Shown here in pieces: positions 26,249 to 34,962 of a stretch of 64,000 nt of DNA (position 1 is its first letter; each line of letters starts with the position of its first letter). This stretch comes from Bradyrhizobium lupini (GTDB lineage Bacteria; Pseudomonadota; Alphaproteobacteria; Rhizobiales; Xanthobacteraceae). The notes under the pieces were generated by a model. The model saw nothing but the letters and a program-made list of their open reading frames with translations. It did no database searches and was not told the DNA's origin. The DNA lies in the NCBI RefSeq assembly GCF_040939785.1, contig NZ_CP162553.1:3286001-3350000 (forward strand), in the 5' to 3' direction. The translations under genes and the position numbers were made by a program.

Positions 26249-28066
26249 ATGAAGGCTGAAATGGGGGCTGAGCAGCCTGAAACGGTCGCCGCGATCGTGG
26301 CCGCGCATCGCGCGGGCACGCTCACACCGGCGCAGACGGTCGCGCGCACCTATCAGCGCATCCGCGACCACAACGACCCCGCCGTCTTCATCAGCCTGCG
26401 CGACGAAAAGGACGCGATCACGGAGGCCGAGAAGCTCGCCACCAAGGACGCCGCCAGCCTGCCGCTCTATGGCGTGCCGGTCGTGGTGAAGGACAATATC
26501 GACGCGCTGGGATTTCCGACCACCGCGGCGTGCCCGGCCTTCTCGTATACCCCGACACATGATTCGACCGCGGTGCAGCGGCTGCGCGCCGCCGGCGCGA
26601 TCATCATCGGCAAGACCAATCTCGACCAGTTCGCGACCGGCCTTGTCGGCGTGCGCTCGCCCCACGGCATCCCCAGAAACGCGATCCGCGAGGACCTCAT
26701 TCCCGGCGGCTCGAGCTCGGGATCGGCCACCGCCGTCGGCGCCGGGCTGGTGCCACTGTCGCTCGGCACCGACACCGCCGGCTCAGGCCGCGTGCCGGCG
26801 ATGCTCAACAACATCGTCGGTCTCAAGCCGAGCCTCGGCATGATTTCGACCGCTGGCCTGGTGCCGGCCTGCCGGACGCTCGACTGCATCTCGGTATTCG
26901 CTTTGACGGTCGACGACGCCGCGCTGGCGCTCTCCGTGATGGCAGGTCCCGATCAGGCAGATCCGTTCTCGCGCGACCGGCCGCTTGGCGCGATCACCCC
27001 GCTCCCGGCAAACCTGCGCCTGGGCGTGCCACGCAGCGGACAGCTGATCTTCTTCGGCGACAAGAAGGCGGAAGCGGCTTACGCCGAGGCGCTGAAGCGC
27101 TGGACCGCGCTTGGGGCAACGCTCGTCGAATTCGACCTCGAGCCGTTCTATGAGACGGCCCGACTGCTCTACGAGGGACCGTGGGTGGCCGAGCGCTATC
27201 TCGTGATTCGCGACCTGCTCGCCTCGGCACCGGAGGCGATCCATCCCGTGACGCGCGAGATCACCGCGGCCGGTGCGCGGTTGACGGCGACGGACACCTT
27301 CTCCGCGCTCTATCGTCTGCAGGGCCTGCGCAAGATCGCCGAACGCACCTTCACCAATATCGACGCGCTGGTGCTGCCGACGGCGCCGACGGCCTATACG
27401 ACCGCGCAGGTGCGGGCCAATCCGGTCGAGCTCAACAGCCGGCTCGGCACCTATACCAATTTTGTCAATCTGCTCGATCTCTGTGGTCTCGCGCTGCCGG
27501 CGGCGATGCGCGCCGACGGCATCCCGTTCGGCATCACAATTCTTGCACCCACCGGGCACGATGCGCTGCTCGCCAGCATCGGCCGCGTGTTCCATGCCGA
27601 TACCAAACTGACGCTTGGCGCAAAGGGCGTCGTGCAAGCCTCGCTGGCGCCGCTTGCCGCAAGCGGCGTCGACGAGATTCCCATCGCCGTGGTCGGCGCG
27701 CATCTGTCCGGCATGGCGCTGAACGGCGAACTGAAAGCGCTGAACGGCCAGCTGATCGAGGCAACCAGGACCGCGGCGGACTACAAGCTCTACGCATTGA
27801 AGACCACGCCGCCAAAGCCGGGCATGCTGCGCGTCGAGGCCGGCAAGGGCGCGTCGATCGAGCTGGAAATCTGGTCGCTGTCGTCGTCCGCCTTCGGCAA
27901 GTTCGTCAACGCGATTCCCGCGCCGATGGCGATCGGCACGGTGCGGCTGGCCGATGGCCGCAGCGTGAAGGGATTTCTCGTCGAGCCCGAGGTGCTGGGC
28001 GAGGCTCGCGACATCACCGCGTATGGCGGCTGGCGGAAGTATATGGCGGAAGCTACGACAGCGTAG
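26249..28066 (+). CDS. atzF: Allophanate hydrolase, AtzF-type
   Basis: A 605-residue amidase-signature enzyme with the C-terminal extra domain of allophanate hydrolases (from about residue 465). The Ser-cisSer-Lys triad is visible as Lys81 (VVVKDN), Ser155 (PGGSSSG) and Ser179 (DTAGSG). It hydrolyses allophanate to ammonia and CO2, the last step of cyanuric acid/biuret and of urea-amidolyase pathways. No urea carboxylase is nearby; instead AtzH-, AtzE- and AtzG-like genes follow on the opposite strand. Start at 26249 (MKAEMGAEQPE); ATG 26261 is an alternative. Confidence 0.86.
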   Translation: MKAEMGAEQPETVAAIVAAHRAGTLTPAQTVARTYQRIRDHNDPAVFISLRDEKDAITEAEKLATKDAASLPLYGVPVVVKDNIDALGFPTTAACPAFSYTPTHDSTAVQRLRAAGAIIIGKTNLDQFATGLVGVRSPHGIPRNAIREDLIPGGSSSGSATAVGAGLVPLSLGTDTAGSGRVPAMLNNIVGLKPSLGMISTAGLVPACRTLDCISVFALTVDDAALALSVMAGPDQADPFSRDRPLGAITPLPANLRLGVPRSGQLIFFGDKKAEAAYAEALKRWTALGATLVEFDLEPFYETARLLYEGPWVAERYLVIRDLLASAPEAIHPVTREITAAGARLTATDTFSALYRLQGLRKIAERTFTNIDALVLPTAPTAYTTAQVRANPVELNSRLGTYTNFVNLLDLCGLALPAAMRADGIPFGITILAPTGHDALLASIGRVFHADTKLTLGAKGVVQASLAPLAASGVDEIPIAVVGAHLSGMALNGELKALNGQLIEATRTAADYKLYALKTTPPKPGMLRVEAGKGASIELEIWSLSSSAFGKFVNAIPAPMAIGTVRLADGRSVKGFLVEPEVLGEARDITAYGGWRKYMAEATTA

Positions 28067-28074
28067 GTCTCGTA

Positions 28075-28158
28075 GGTGGGCAAAGCGAAACGTGCCCACC
28101 ATCACCGTCAGCTTGGGGAGATGGTGGGCACGGCGCTTTGCGCCTTTGCTCACCCTAC
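28075..28158. repeat. Palindromic intergenic repeat, family G
   Basis: About 84 bp: GTAGGTGGGCAAAGCGAAAC at the left and GCGCCTTTGCTCACCCTAC at the right, enclosing GTGCCCACCATC..GATGGTGGGCAC. It lies between convergent atzF and the GntR gene and may act as a two-way terminator. Single copy in the window. Confidence 0.65.
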
Positions 28159-28175
28159 GCAACCTGCGCGCGCCC

Positions 28176-28898
28176 CTAAACCGACACCGCGTAGATCTCG
28201 TACTCCCCGCGCACCAGCTCGATATGCGCGCGCATCGCGGCGGCGGCGCCCTGCTTGTCGCCGCGCATGATGGCGACGACAACGCGGTCGTGCTCGGCTT
28301 GCGACTTGGCGAGACGGCCGAGATTGCGGAACTGGGCGCGGCGAAACGGCTGTACGCGCACGCGCGTCGCCAGCGTGATCTCGGCGATGTAGCCGTTCTG
28401 CGATCCCGCATAGATCGCGTTGTGGAAGCGCTCGTTGACCTCGTGGAAGCGCTCGGGATTGCCGGCGTAGCTCAACACCCGCAGTTCTTCGTGGATGGCT
28501 TCCAGGCCGTGACGCTCAGTGGCGGACATGCGCTCGGCGGCAAGACCCGCACACAGCGCCTCAAGCTCCGCCATGGCCTCGAACATGCCCGTCAGCCGTT
28601 CGAACGAGGGCTGCGCCACCACCGCGCCGCGATGAGCGCGCGCTTCGACGAGGCCGCTTGCCACGAGCTGACGCAGGGCTTCCCGCACCGGCGTGCGCGA
28701 AACGCTGAAGCGGCGCGCGATGTCGGTCTCGTCAAGCGGCGCACCGGGTGGCAGAGCTCCGCGCACGATCTCGTCGGCGAGCTGCAGGCGCAGCTCCTCG
28801 GCGCGCGTGACCTTGTGCGCTGACGGCGCCCCCCGGTCGACACGCGGCACCGCCGGTTCGGCCGGCAGCGTTCCGGGCGGAAGATCGTCAAGCGTCAT
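28176..28898 (-). CDS. GntR-family (FCD subfamily) transcriptional regulator
   Basis: A 240-residue repressor with an N-terminal winged helix (LQLADEIVRGALPPGAPLDE..IARRFSVSRTPVREAL) and an all-helical FCD ligand domain with metal-ligand-type His residues (RFHEVNERFHNAI). ATG 28898 is 4 bases after the AtzH-like gene; an earlier ATG at 28937 would overlap that gene. It is the last gene of the minus-strand transporter-amidase operon and is the natural candidate regulator of both that operon and atzF. Confidence 0.82.
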   Translation of the reverse strand: MTLDDLPPGTLPAEPAVPRVDRGAPSAHKVTRAEELRLQLADEIVRGALPPGAPLDETDIARRFSVSRTPVREALRQLVASGLVEARAHRGAVVAQPSFERLTGMFEAMAELEALCAGLAAERMSATERHGLEAIHEELRVLSYAGNPERFHEVNERFHNAIYAGSQNGYIAEITLATRVRVQPFRRAQFRNLGRLAKSQAEHDRVVVAIMRGDKQGAAAAMRAHIELVRGEYEIYAVSV

Positions 28899-28902
28899 AC
28901 GG

Positions 28903-29295
28903 TCAGGTCTCTTTCGACTCGTCGATGATGCTGACATGGGCGGCGACGACGCGCCAGCCCTCCGGGAATTTTACCCAGGTCTGCATCTGCCGGCCGACCT
29001 TACCCGGCATCGTGTCGCGATAGAACAGGGTGGAGGCGACCGCGGTGTCGCGGCCATAGCTGGTGATCACGGTTTTCGCGGTGCGGCGATTGAGGCCGAC
29101 CGGCGAGCGCCCGGCGCGGAATCCGGAGATTGCTTCATAGCCGTAGAGGTTCTCGCCGATGCCATAGCGCAGCGTGCGGGGATCGTTGCGAAAGAGCTCG
29201 CCGAGCACCGCGACGTCGTTGGTGATCAGGGCCTGCTCATAGCGCTCGAATGCGGCTTTGACGTCCGCGATCACGTCGGGGAGATCGATCTCCAT
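28903..29295 (-). CDS. AtzH/HpxZ-like small amidohydrolase (DUF3225, NTF2 fold)
   Basis: A 130-residue NTF2-like protein with the family pattern [38 protein letters not shown] and WRVVAAHVS. Members include HpxZ of oxalurate catabolism and AtzH, reported to convert 1,3-dicarboxyurea to allophanate. It lies one base after the AtzE-like gene. With allophanate hydrolase across the intergenic repeat, an AtzH-like step feeding allophanate is the more coherent reading. Confidence 0.8.
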   Translation of the reverse strand: MEIDLPDVIADVKAAFERYEQALITNDVAVLGELFRNDPRTLRYGIGENLYGYEAISGFRAGRSPVGLNRRTAKTVITSYGRDTAVASTLFYRDTMPGKVGRQMQTWVKFPEGWRVVAAHVSIIDESKET

Positions 29296-29296
29296 C

Positions 29297-30694
29297 TCAA
29301 AATCCTTTTGGGCTGGGCGCGGCGGCGACGCCCATCTTCTCCAACGCGTACGCGACGCGCAGCGCGATGTCCTCGCGCCATGGCGCGGCGATGATCTGCA
29401 CGCCGATCGGCAGCGGATCGAGCGGCACCGGCACGGCGACCACAGGCAGGCCGATGAACGAGATCGGCTGGGTGTGGATGCCGATATTGGCGCGCACCGG
29501 CATCTCGACGCCGCCAAGATTGAAATTGACCTGGCCGAGCTTCGGCGCGGTGCATGGCGTCGCCGGTGCGATCAGCACGTCGACGGATTTGAAAATCTCC
29601 GCGAATTGCGCGCGATACCAGCGGCGGAATTTTTGCGCGCGGTCGACCAGCGGCGCCGGCACCATGGCGCCCGCGATCAGCCGGTCGCGCACGGCAGGAT
29701 CGAAATCGTTCGGGCGTGTGCGCAGCCGATCGAGATGCAGCGAGGCGCCCTCGGTGGTGGTGATGACATAGGCCGCCGCGCGGGCGCGCGCGGCTTCGGG
29801 CACGTCCACCACGCGCGTTGCACCCAGCGCCTTGGCGACGCGGCTGACGGCTTCGACGGCTTCCGGAAACAAATTTTTCTGGAAGTAGCCGCCGGCGATC
29901 GCGATGCGCAGGTCGGACACCGGATTGGCAAGCAGCGGTGTCGTCGGCTCCAGACCACGTGTGGTGGTGCAGGCGGCGTCGTCCGCATCCGGCCCCTGCA
30001 TCGTGTCATAGGCCAGCGCGAGATCGGTGACGCAGCGCGCGAACGGGCCGAGATGATCGAGGCTCGCGACGAACGGGAACGAACGCGCACGCGAGAGCCG
30101 GCCATAGGTCGGCTTCAGGCCGAAGATGCCGCAGAACGAGGACGGCACGCGGATCGAACCGTTGGTGTCGGAGCCGAGCGCGATCGGCACCAGCGCGCCA
30201 CCGACGGCGCTGCCGGATCCGCCCGAGGAGCCGCCGCTCATCCGCGTCGTGTCATGCGGATTGCGCGAGGGACCGTCATGGACGTTCTCGCCGGTGAAGT
30301 CATAGGCGTATTCACCCATGTTGAGCGCACCGACCAGCACGGCGCCGGCCGCTTCCATCCGCTCGATCAGCGTGGCATCGCGCGTGGCGGGTGCGCGATC
30401 GCGGTTGATCTTCGAGCCTGCGCGCGTGGCGAGGCCTGCGACGTCGAACAAGTTCTTCACCGCGAACGGCACGCCGGCCAATGGGCCGACGGACTTGCCG
30501 GCGGCGATATCGGCATCGATTGCGCGCGCTTTGGCGCGGGCGCGATCGGCGGTGATGTCGGTAAACGCATTGAGGATGGTGTCGTGCTGCTTGATGCGCG
30601 CAAGCGCGGCTTCGGTCGCATCGAGCGCGGACATCTTGCGGCCCGCAACCGCGCTCGCGATCTCGGAGGCCGTCATCTCTGGCTTGGTCGTCAT
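29297..30694 (-). CDS. AtzE/HpxY-like amidase (amidase signature family)
   Basis: A 465-residue amidase. The triad is Lys80 (PFAVKNL), cis-Ser156 (SGGSSGG) and nucleophile Ser180 (SDTNGSIR). AtzE of Pseudomonas deaminates 1-carboxybiuret and works only with the small AtzG subunit, which is encoded immediately upstream here. HpxY in oxalurate breakdown is the alternative. Which amide is the real substrate is not shown by the sequence. Confidence 0.83.
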   Translation of the reverse strand: MTTKPEMTASEIASAVAGRKMSALDATEAALARIKQHDTILNAFTDITADRARAKARAIDADIAAGKSVGPLAGVPFAVKNLFDVAGLATRAGSKINRDRAPATRDATLIERMEAAGAVLVGALNMGEYAYDFTGENVHDGPSRNPHDTTRMSGGSSGGSGSAVGGALVPIALGSDTNGSIRVPSSFCGIFGLKPTYGRLSRARSFPFVASLDHLGPFARCVTDLALAYDTMQGPDADDAACTTTRGLEPTTPLLANPVSDLRIAIAGGYFQKNLFPEAVEAVSRVAKALGATRVVDVPEAARARAAAYVITTTEGASLHLDRLRTRPNDFDPAVRDRLIAGAMVPAPLVDRAQKFRRWYRAQFAEIFKSVDVLIAPATPCTAPKLGQVNFNLGGVEMPVRANIGIHTQPISFIGLPVVAVPVPLDPLPIGVQIIAAPWREDIALRVAYALEKMGVAAAPSPKGF

Positions 30695-30701
30695 GGCGGC
30701 G

Positions 30702-30881
30702 TCAGACCGTGAACACGGGCGCCGGCTCGGTCTCGTCCGGCAGCGCGAATTCGTCGACGAGGCGGCCGAGCCGCAGCGAGACCTCGAGATTGGCGCGGAT
30801 GGACGCCCTCCATGCTTCCTCGACGGGCAACGCCAACGCTTTGGTGACAGCGTCGATATAATCGTCCAACGGTTCGGCCAT
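30702..30881 (-). CDS. AtzG/HpxX-like small subunit of the amidase (DUF4089)
   Basis: A 59-residue helical protein (MAEPLDDYIDAVTKALALPV) with the family tail ...LVDEFALPDETEPAPVF. AtzG is a GatC-like partner needed to stabilise AtzE. ATG 30881 follows GGGAG; a longer start at 30896 is less likely. It is 7 bases before the amidase gene and 19 after the transporter ATPase, so it joins transport to catabolism. Confidence 0.8.
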   Translation of the reverse strand: MAEPLDDYIDAVTKALALPVEEAWRASIRANLEVSLRLGRLVDEFALPDETEPAPVFTV

Positions 30882-30900
30882 CACGCTCCCAAACAAGCTC

Positions 30901-32646
30901 TCAGTGTGCGCTCTGTGTCTGCAGCGGCGGATGCGGGATCGCCGTCAGCAGCTCCTTGGTGTAGTCGTCCTGCGGATCGCTCAAGACCCGCTCGGAAGAT
31001 CCTTCCTCGACGATTCGACCCGACCGCATGACAATGACACGATCGCACAACAAGCGCACTACGTTCAAATCATGCGAGACGAACAGATAACTCATACCTA
31101 GTCGGGCCTTGAGGTCCTGGAGCAGATTGAGGACCACGGCCTGGACCGAAACGTCGAGCGCGGCGGTCGGCTCGTCCAGGATGACCAGTTTCGGGTGCAG
31201 GGCGATGGCGCGGGCGATGCCGACGCGGGCTTTCTGGCCGCCCGACAATTGGTGCGGGAAGCGATCCAGCAGATTGTGCGGCAGGCCCACCATGGTGGCG
31301 AGCTCCTCGCAGCGGGCGCGGAGCGCGTCGCGCCCCCTGACGTCGCCGAGCTGCATGATGGGATCGGCGATGGCACGCACGGCGGTGAAGCGCGGGTTGA
31401 GGCTGTCGGTCGGATCCTGGAACACCATCTGGATGCGGCTGCGCTGCGGCAGCCGGGCAAAGCCGGCGGGCGCGATGCCGCCGATGTCCTCGCCGTCGAA
31501 CTGGATCAGCCCCGAGGTCTGATCCAGCAGCCGCATCACCATCATCGACGTGGTCGATTTGCCGCAGCCGGACTCGCCGACCAGGCCGACGCTCTCGCCG
31601 TGACCGATCGAGAAGCTGATGCCGTCGACGGCGCGGAACACGTCCGGCTCGACCGGCGGCTTGCGGCCGAACAATTTGCCGAGCGTGGCGGTGGCGCCCT
31701 GGCGGGGATATTCCTTGACCAGCTTGTCGATGAGGAGAAGGGGCTGCCCGCTCTTCCTGGCCTCGTCCTGCGAAGCCTGATGGATGGCCCGGTCAGGCCC
31801 GGCCACGACGGCTGAGCCTTCCTCCTCCGGCAACAGATCCCGCAGGCTCACGCCGAGCCGCGGCGTCGCGCGCATCAGCTTCTTGGTGTAGGGGTGCTGC
31901 GGGTTGGCGAAGATGTCGGCGGCCTTGGCGGTCTCGACCACCCTGCCCTTTTCCATCACGACGACGCGGTCGCAATAAGCAGCGGCGAGGCCGAGATCGT
32001 GCGTGATCAGGATGGTGGACATTGCCTTGCGCTTGGTCAATTCCACGATCAGATCCATCACCGCCTTCTGCGTGGTGACGTCCAATCCGGTCGTCGGCTC
32101 GTCCGCGATCAGTAGCTGCGGATTGCAGGCGAGCGCGAGCGCGATGACGACACGCTGGCACATGCCGCCGGACAATTCGAACGGATAGGCGTGATAGCGC
32201 TCGCGCGGGCGGGCGATCTTGACCTGCTCCAGCGCCTCGATCGCCTTCTCGCCGCGGTCCGAAACCATGGCCTGCTGGACATGGGTGCGCAGCACGTCCT
32301 CGATCTGGTCGCCGACCTTCCGGATCGGGTTGAGCGCGGCGCGCGGATTCTGGAAGATCATCGAGACTTCGCGACCGCGCAGATCGCGCATCTGGTCTTC
32401 GGTCGCGGCCTTGACGTCGATGCCCGAGAACATCACCGAGCCTTCGGCGATCCGCCCCGCACGGTCGAGAATGCGCATCACCGCATACGACGTCACCGAT
32501 TTGCCGGAGCCGGACTCGCCGACGATCGCAAGCGTCTCGCCCTTGGCGACGGAAATGTTGACGTGCTGCACCGCCTTGACGATGCCGCGGCGGGTGGTGA
32601 ATTCGACGGTAAGGTCCTGGACGTCGAGCAGCGGCGGGGCGGTCAT
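30901..32646 (-). CDS. Dipeptide/oligopeptide-type ABC transporter ATPase, fused DppD-DppF
   Basis: A 581-residue protein with two complete ATPase domains. The first (to about residue 260) has Walker A GESGSGKS and signature LSGGMCQ; the second (about 300-560) has GESGCGKS and LSGGQKA, with Walker [13 protein letters not shown]. Peptide-type transporters usually encode these as two proteins; single-chain fusions as in GsiA also occur. ATG 32646 follows GGGAGGT. The gene precedes atzG directly. Confidence 0.87.
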   Translation of the reverse strand: MTAPPLLDVQDLTVEFTTRRGIVKAVQHVNISVAKGETLAIVGESGSGKSVTSYAVMRILDRAGRIAEGSVMFSGIDVKAATEDQMRDLRGREVSMIFQNPRAALNPIRKVGDQIEDVLRTHVQQAMVSDRGEKAIEALEQVKIARPRERYHAYPFELSGGMCQRVVIALALACNPQLLIADEPTTGLDVTTQKAVMDLIVELTKRKAMSTILITHDLGLAAAYCDRVVVMEKGRVVETAKAADIFANPQHPYTKKLMRATPRLGVSLRDLLPEEEGSAVVAGPDRAIHQASQDEARKSGQPLLLIDKLVKEYPRQGATATLGKLFGRKPPVEPDVFRAVDGISFSIGHGESVGLVGESGCGKSTTSMMVMRLLDQTSGLIQFDGEDIGGIAPAGFARLPQRSRIQMVFQDPTDSLNPRFTAVRAIADPIMQLGDVRGRDALRARCEELATMVGLPHNLLDRFPHQLSGGQKARVGIARAIALHPKLVILDEPTAALDVSVQAVVLNLLQDLKARLGMSYLFVSHDLNVVRLLCDRVIVMRSGRIVEEGSSERVLSDPQDDYTKELLTAIPHPPLQTQSAH

Positions 32647-32749
32647 GGGCACCTCCCAACTAAAAATGGCGAAAACAACCCCATGCACAGTAGAATGAGG
32701 TTGATTTCATTGGGGAATTTCGAGCGAAAAAGTACGCCTAACCCAGCCA

Positions 32750-33649
32750 TCACGTCCTCCGCTGGGGGTCGACGATGTCGCGCAGGCCGTCGCCGAGGAG
32801 GTTGAAGCAGAACACGGCGATCATCAAAGCGAGGCCCGGGAATAGCGCGATCCACCATTCGCCTGACACCATGAAGCCGGCGCCTTCGGCGACCATGATG
32901 CCCCATTCGGCCGTCGGCGGACGGACGCCGAGGCCGATGAACGAGAGACCGGCGGCATTGAGGATGGCGTAGCCCATGGTCAGCGACATCTGCACGATCA
33001 TGATCGGCATGATGTTCGGCAGGATATGCACGAGCAGAATGCGGAATTCGCCGTTACCGGACAGACGCGCGGCCTGCACGAAGCCGGCGTTACGGCGGAC
33101 ATTGGCTTCGGCGCGCGCAACGCGGGCGTAGAGCGGGAAGTTCACGATGGCGGTGGCCAGGATGATGTTCTGCACGGTGTTCCCCAGCGCGGCGACGATG
33201 CCCATGGCCAGCACGAACAGCGGGAACGCCATGATGGTGTCGGCGACGCGGCCGACGATGCGATCGGTCCAGCCGCCGAAATAGCCGGCCGCGATGCCGG
33301 CGAGCCCGCCCATCAGGAACACCAGGGCGACGGAGGCGACCGCGATGAAGGTATCGAGCCGCGTCGCCACCACGACCCGGCTGAAGATGTCACGGCCCAA
33401 TTGATCGGTGCCGAACCAGTGCGCGGCCGACGGTGGCTTCAGCGACGCCACGGTGTCGGACGCCAGCGGGTCATACGGCACCACATAGGGGCCGAAGATC
33501 GCGGCAAGGAGGATCACGATCAGCAGCGCGAATGCAAAGCCGGTGACCTTGTTCTCGCCGAGCACGTAGCGGGTCTGGTCGAGGAGCGCGACGAGACCCG
33601 ACGTGCGCGCGGGGCCGACGGGTTCAACAGCAGGCGCAACGGTGCTCAT
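32750..33649 (-). CDS. Dipeptide-type ABC transporter permease, DppC-like
   Basis: A 299-residue inner-membrane permease: long cytoplasmic N-terminus, HWFGTDQLGRDIFSRVV entry motif, about six membrane segments and the EAA-type loop YARVARAEANVRRNAGFVQ. ATG 33649 is 2 bases after the dppB-like stop. A 103-base gap separates it from the ATPase gene. Confidence 0.86.
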   Translation of the reverse strand: MSTVAPAVEPVGPARTSGLVALLDQTRYVLGENKVTGFAFALLIVILLAAIFGPYVVPYDPLASDTVASLKPPSAAHWFGTDQLGRDIFSRVVVATRLDTFIAVASVALVFLMGGLAGIAAGYFGGWTDRIVGRVADTIMAFPLFVLAMGIVAALGNTVQNIILATAIVNFPLYARVARAEANVRRNAGFVQAARLSGNGEFRILLVHILPNIMPIMIVQMSLTMGYAILNAAGLSFIGLGVRPPTAEWGIMVAEGAGFMVSGEWWIALFPGLALMIAVFCFNLLGDGLRDIVDPQRRT

Positions 33650-33651
33650 GA

Positions 33652-34665
33652 TTAGCCCTCCAACCGCACGCGCGGGTCGATCACGCCATAGAGAATGTCG
33701 ATCACGAGATTGAGCAGCACGTACATCACCGCCATGGTCAGCACGAACCCCTGCACCGGCGCGAAGTCCGACGAGATCAGCGCTTCGACGGCGTAAGAGC
33801 CGATGCCTGGCCAGGCGAACACTTTCTCCACCAGCACGTTGGCGCCGAGCAGGAACGAGAACACCATGCTCAGCGTGGTGATGACGGGGAGCATCGCGTT
33901 GCGGAAGGCGTAGGTGACGATGACGGTCGCCGGCGACAGGCCGCTGGCACGCGCGGTGCGCACGAATTCGGAGGACAGCACCGCCAGCATCGAGGCGCGC
34001 GTCATGCGCGCGATCGGCGCCAGCGAGAAGATCGCAAGCGTCGTCGCCGGCAGGATGAGCTGGCTGCATGCCGAACGGAACGCCTCGAAGTCGCGCGCGA
34101 TCAGGGTGTCGATCAGATAGAAGCCGGTCACTGTCGGCGGCGCGCTGTAGAACACATCGAGCCGGCCGAGCGGCGCGGGCGACCAGCCGAGCCGGAAATA
34201 GAACACATAGACCAGCACCAGACCTGTGAAGAACACCGGCAGCGAGACGCCGGCCGTCGTCGTCACACGGCAGAGATGGTCGACCCATGAGCCCGGCCGC
34301 GTCGCCGCCAGCACGCCGAGCGGAATCGCGATCACGACCGAGACGATGAGGCCGAGCAGCGTCAGCTCGGCGGAGGCCGGCAGGCGGTTGCGGATCTCGG
34401 CTGCGACCGGCTGGCCGGTCGTGAGCGAGTTGCCGAAATCGCCATGGGCGAGATCGTTGGTGTAGCGAAAGAACTGCTCGATCAGCGGCTTGTCGAGGCC
34501 GAGTTTTTTCCGGATCTGCTCGACGGCTTCTTTCGTTGCGGCGGGGCCGGCGAAATACGCCGCGGGATCACCGGGCAATGCGCGGGTCAGCAGGAAGGTG
34601 ACGATGACGACCCCGATCAGCGAAGGAATCGCGAACATCAGGCGCTTGCCGATCATGGTCAGCAT
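33652..34665 (-). CDS. Dipeptide-type ABC transporter permease, DppB-like
   Basis: A 337-residue permease beginning with the family pattern MIGKRLMFAIPSLIGVVIVTFLL.R.LPGDPA. It has six predicted membrane segments and the loop ARTARASGLSPATVIVTYAFRNA-like region for ATPase contact. Second gene of the minus-strand operon. Confidence 0.87.
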   Translation of the reverse strand: MLTMIGKRLMFAIPSLIGVVIVTFLLTRALPGDPAAYFAGPAATKEAVEQIRKKLGLDKPLIEQFFRYTNDLAHGDFGNSLTTGQPVAAEIRNRLPASAELTLLGLIVSVVIAIPLGVLAATRPGSWVDHLCRVTTTAGVSLPVFFTGLVLVYVFYFRLGWSPAPLGRLDVFYSAPPTVTGFYLIDTLIARDFEAFRSACSQLILPATTLAIFSLAPIARMTRASMLAVLSSEFVRTARASGLSPATVIVTYAFRNAMLPVITTLSMVFSFLLGANVLVEKVFAWPGIGSYAVEALISSDFAPVQGFVLTMAVMYVLLNLVIDILYGVIDPRVRLEG

Positions 34666-34724
34666 GGGGTTGCGCTCCTGCTGCTCTGTGTTTGTGGGCG
34701 GGTTCGCGCCACCTGCTCCGCTGC

Positions 34725-34892
34725 GCCCCCTCTCCCACGCAACCGGGGTCTACCCCGGTTGCGCATTGGTGATTGGCGCAAGTCGGGCAGGCCCGACTTG
34801 CGATGGGAGAGGGGCAGGGTGAGGGGGAGCCCCAAGCGAGATCGGAGTTCGTGGCTACCCCTCACCCTGCCCCTCTCCCACAAGGGGAGATG
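34725..34892. repeat. Palindromic intergenic repeat, family C (copy 4)
   Basis: Ends CCCCCTCTCCCACGCAACCG and CCCCTCTCCCACAAGGGGAG, with inner inverted repeats AACCGGGGTCTACCCCGGTT and CAAGTCGGGCAGGCCCGACTTG. It lies inside the operon between the binding-protein and first permease genes and could make the upstream mRNA more stable than the downstream part. No gene seen in 34666-34962. Confidence 0.72.
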
Positions 34893-34962
34893 GAATGAGA
34901 GAGCGGTGGCCGCCTCACTCAGAAAGAGAGTCGATGACGCGACCATCTCGCCCGCCATCCCC

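Noticed and set aside
26249..28066. Urea amidolyase pathway
   Set aside because: Allophanate hydrolase is present, but no urea carboxylase gene or biotin-carboxylase motif is nearby; the AtzE/G/H neighbours give a better context.
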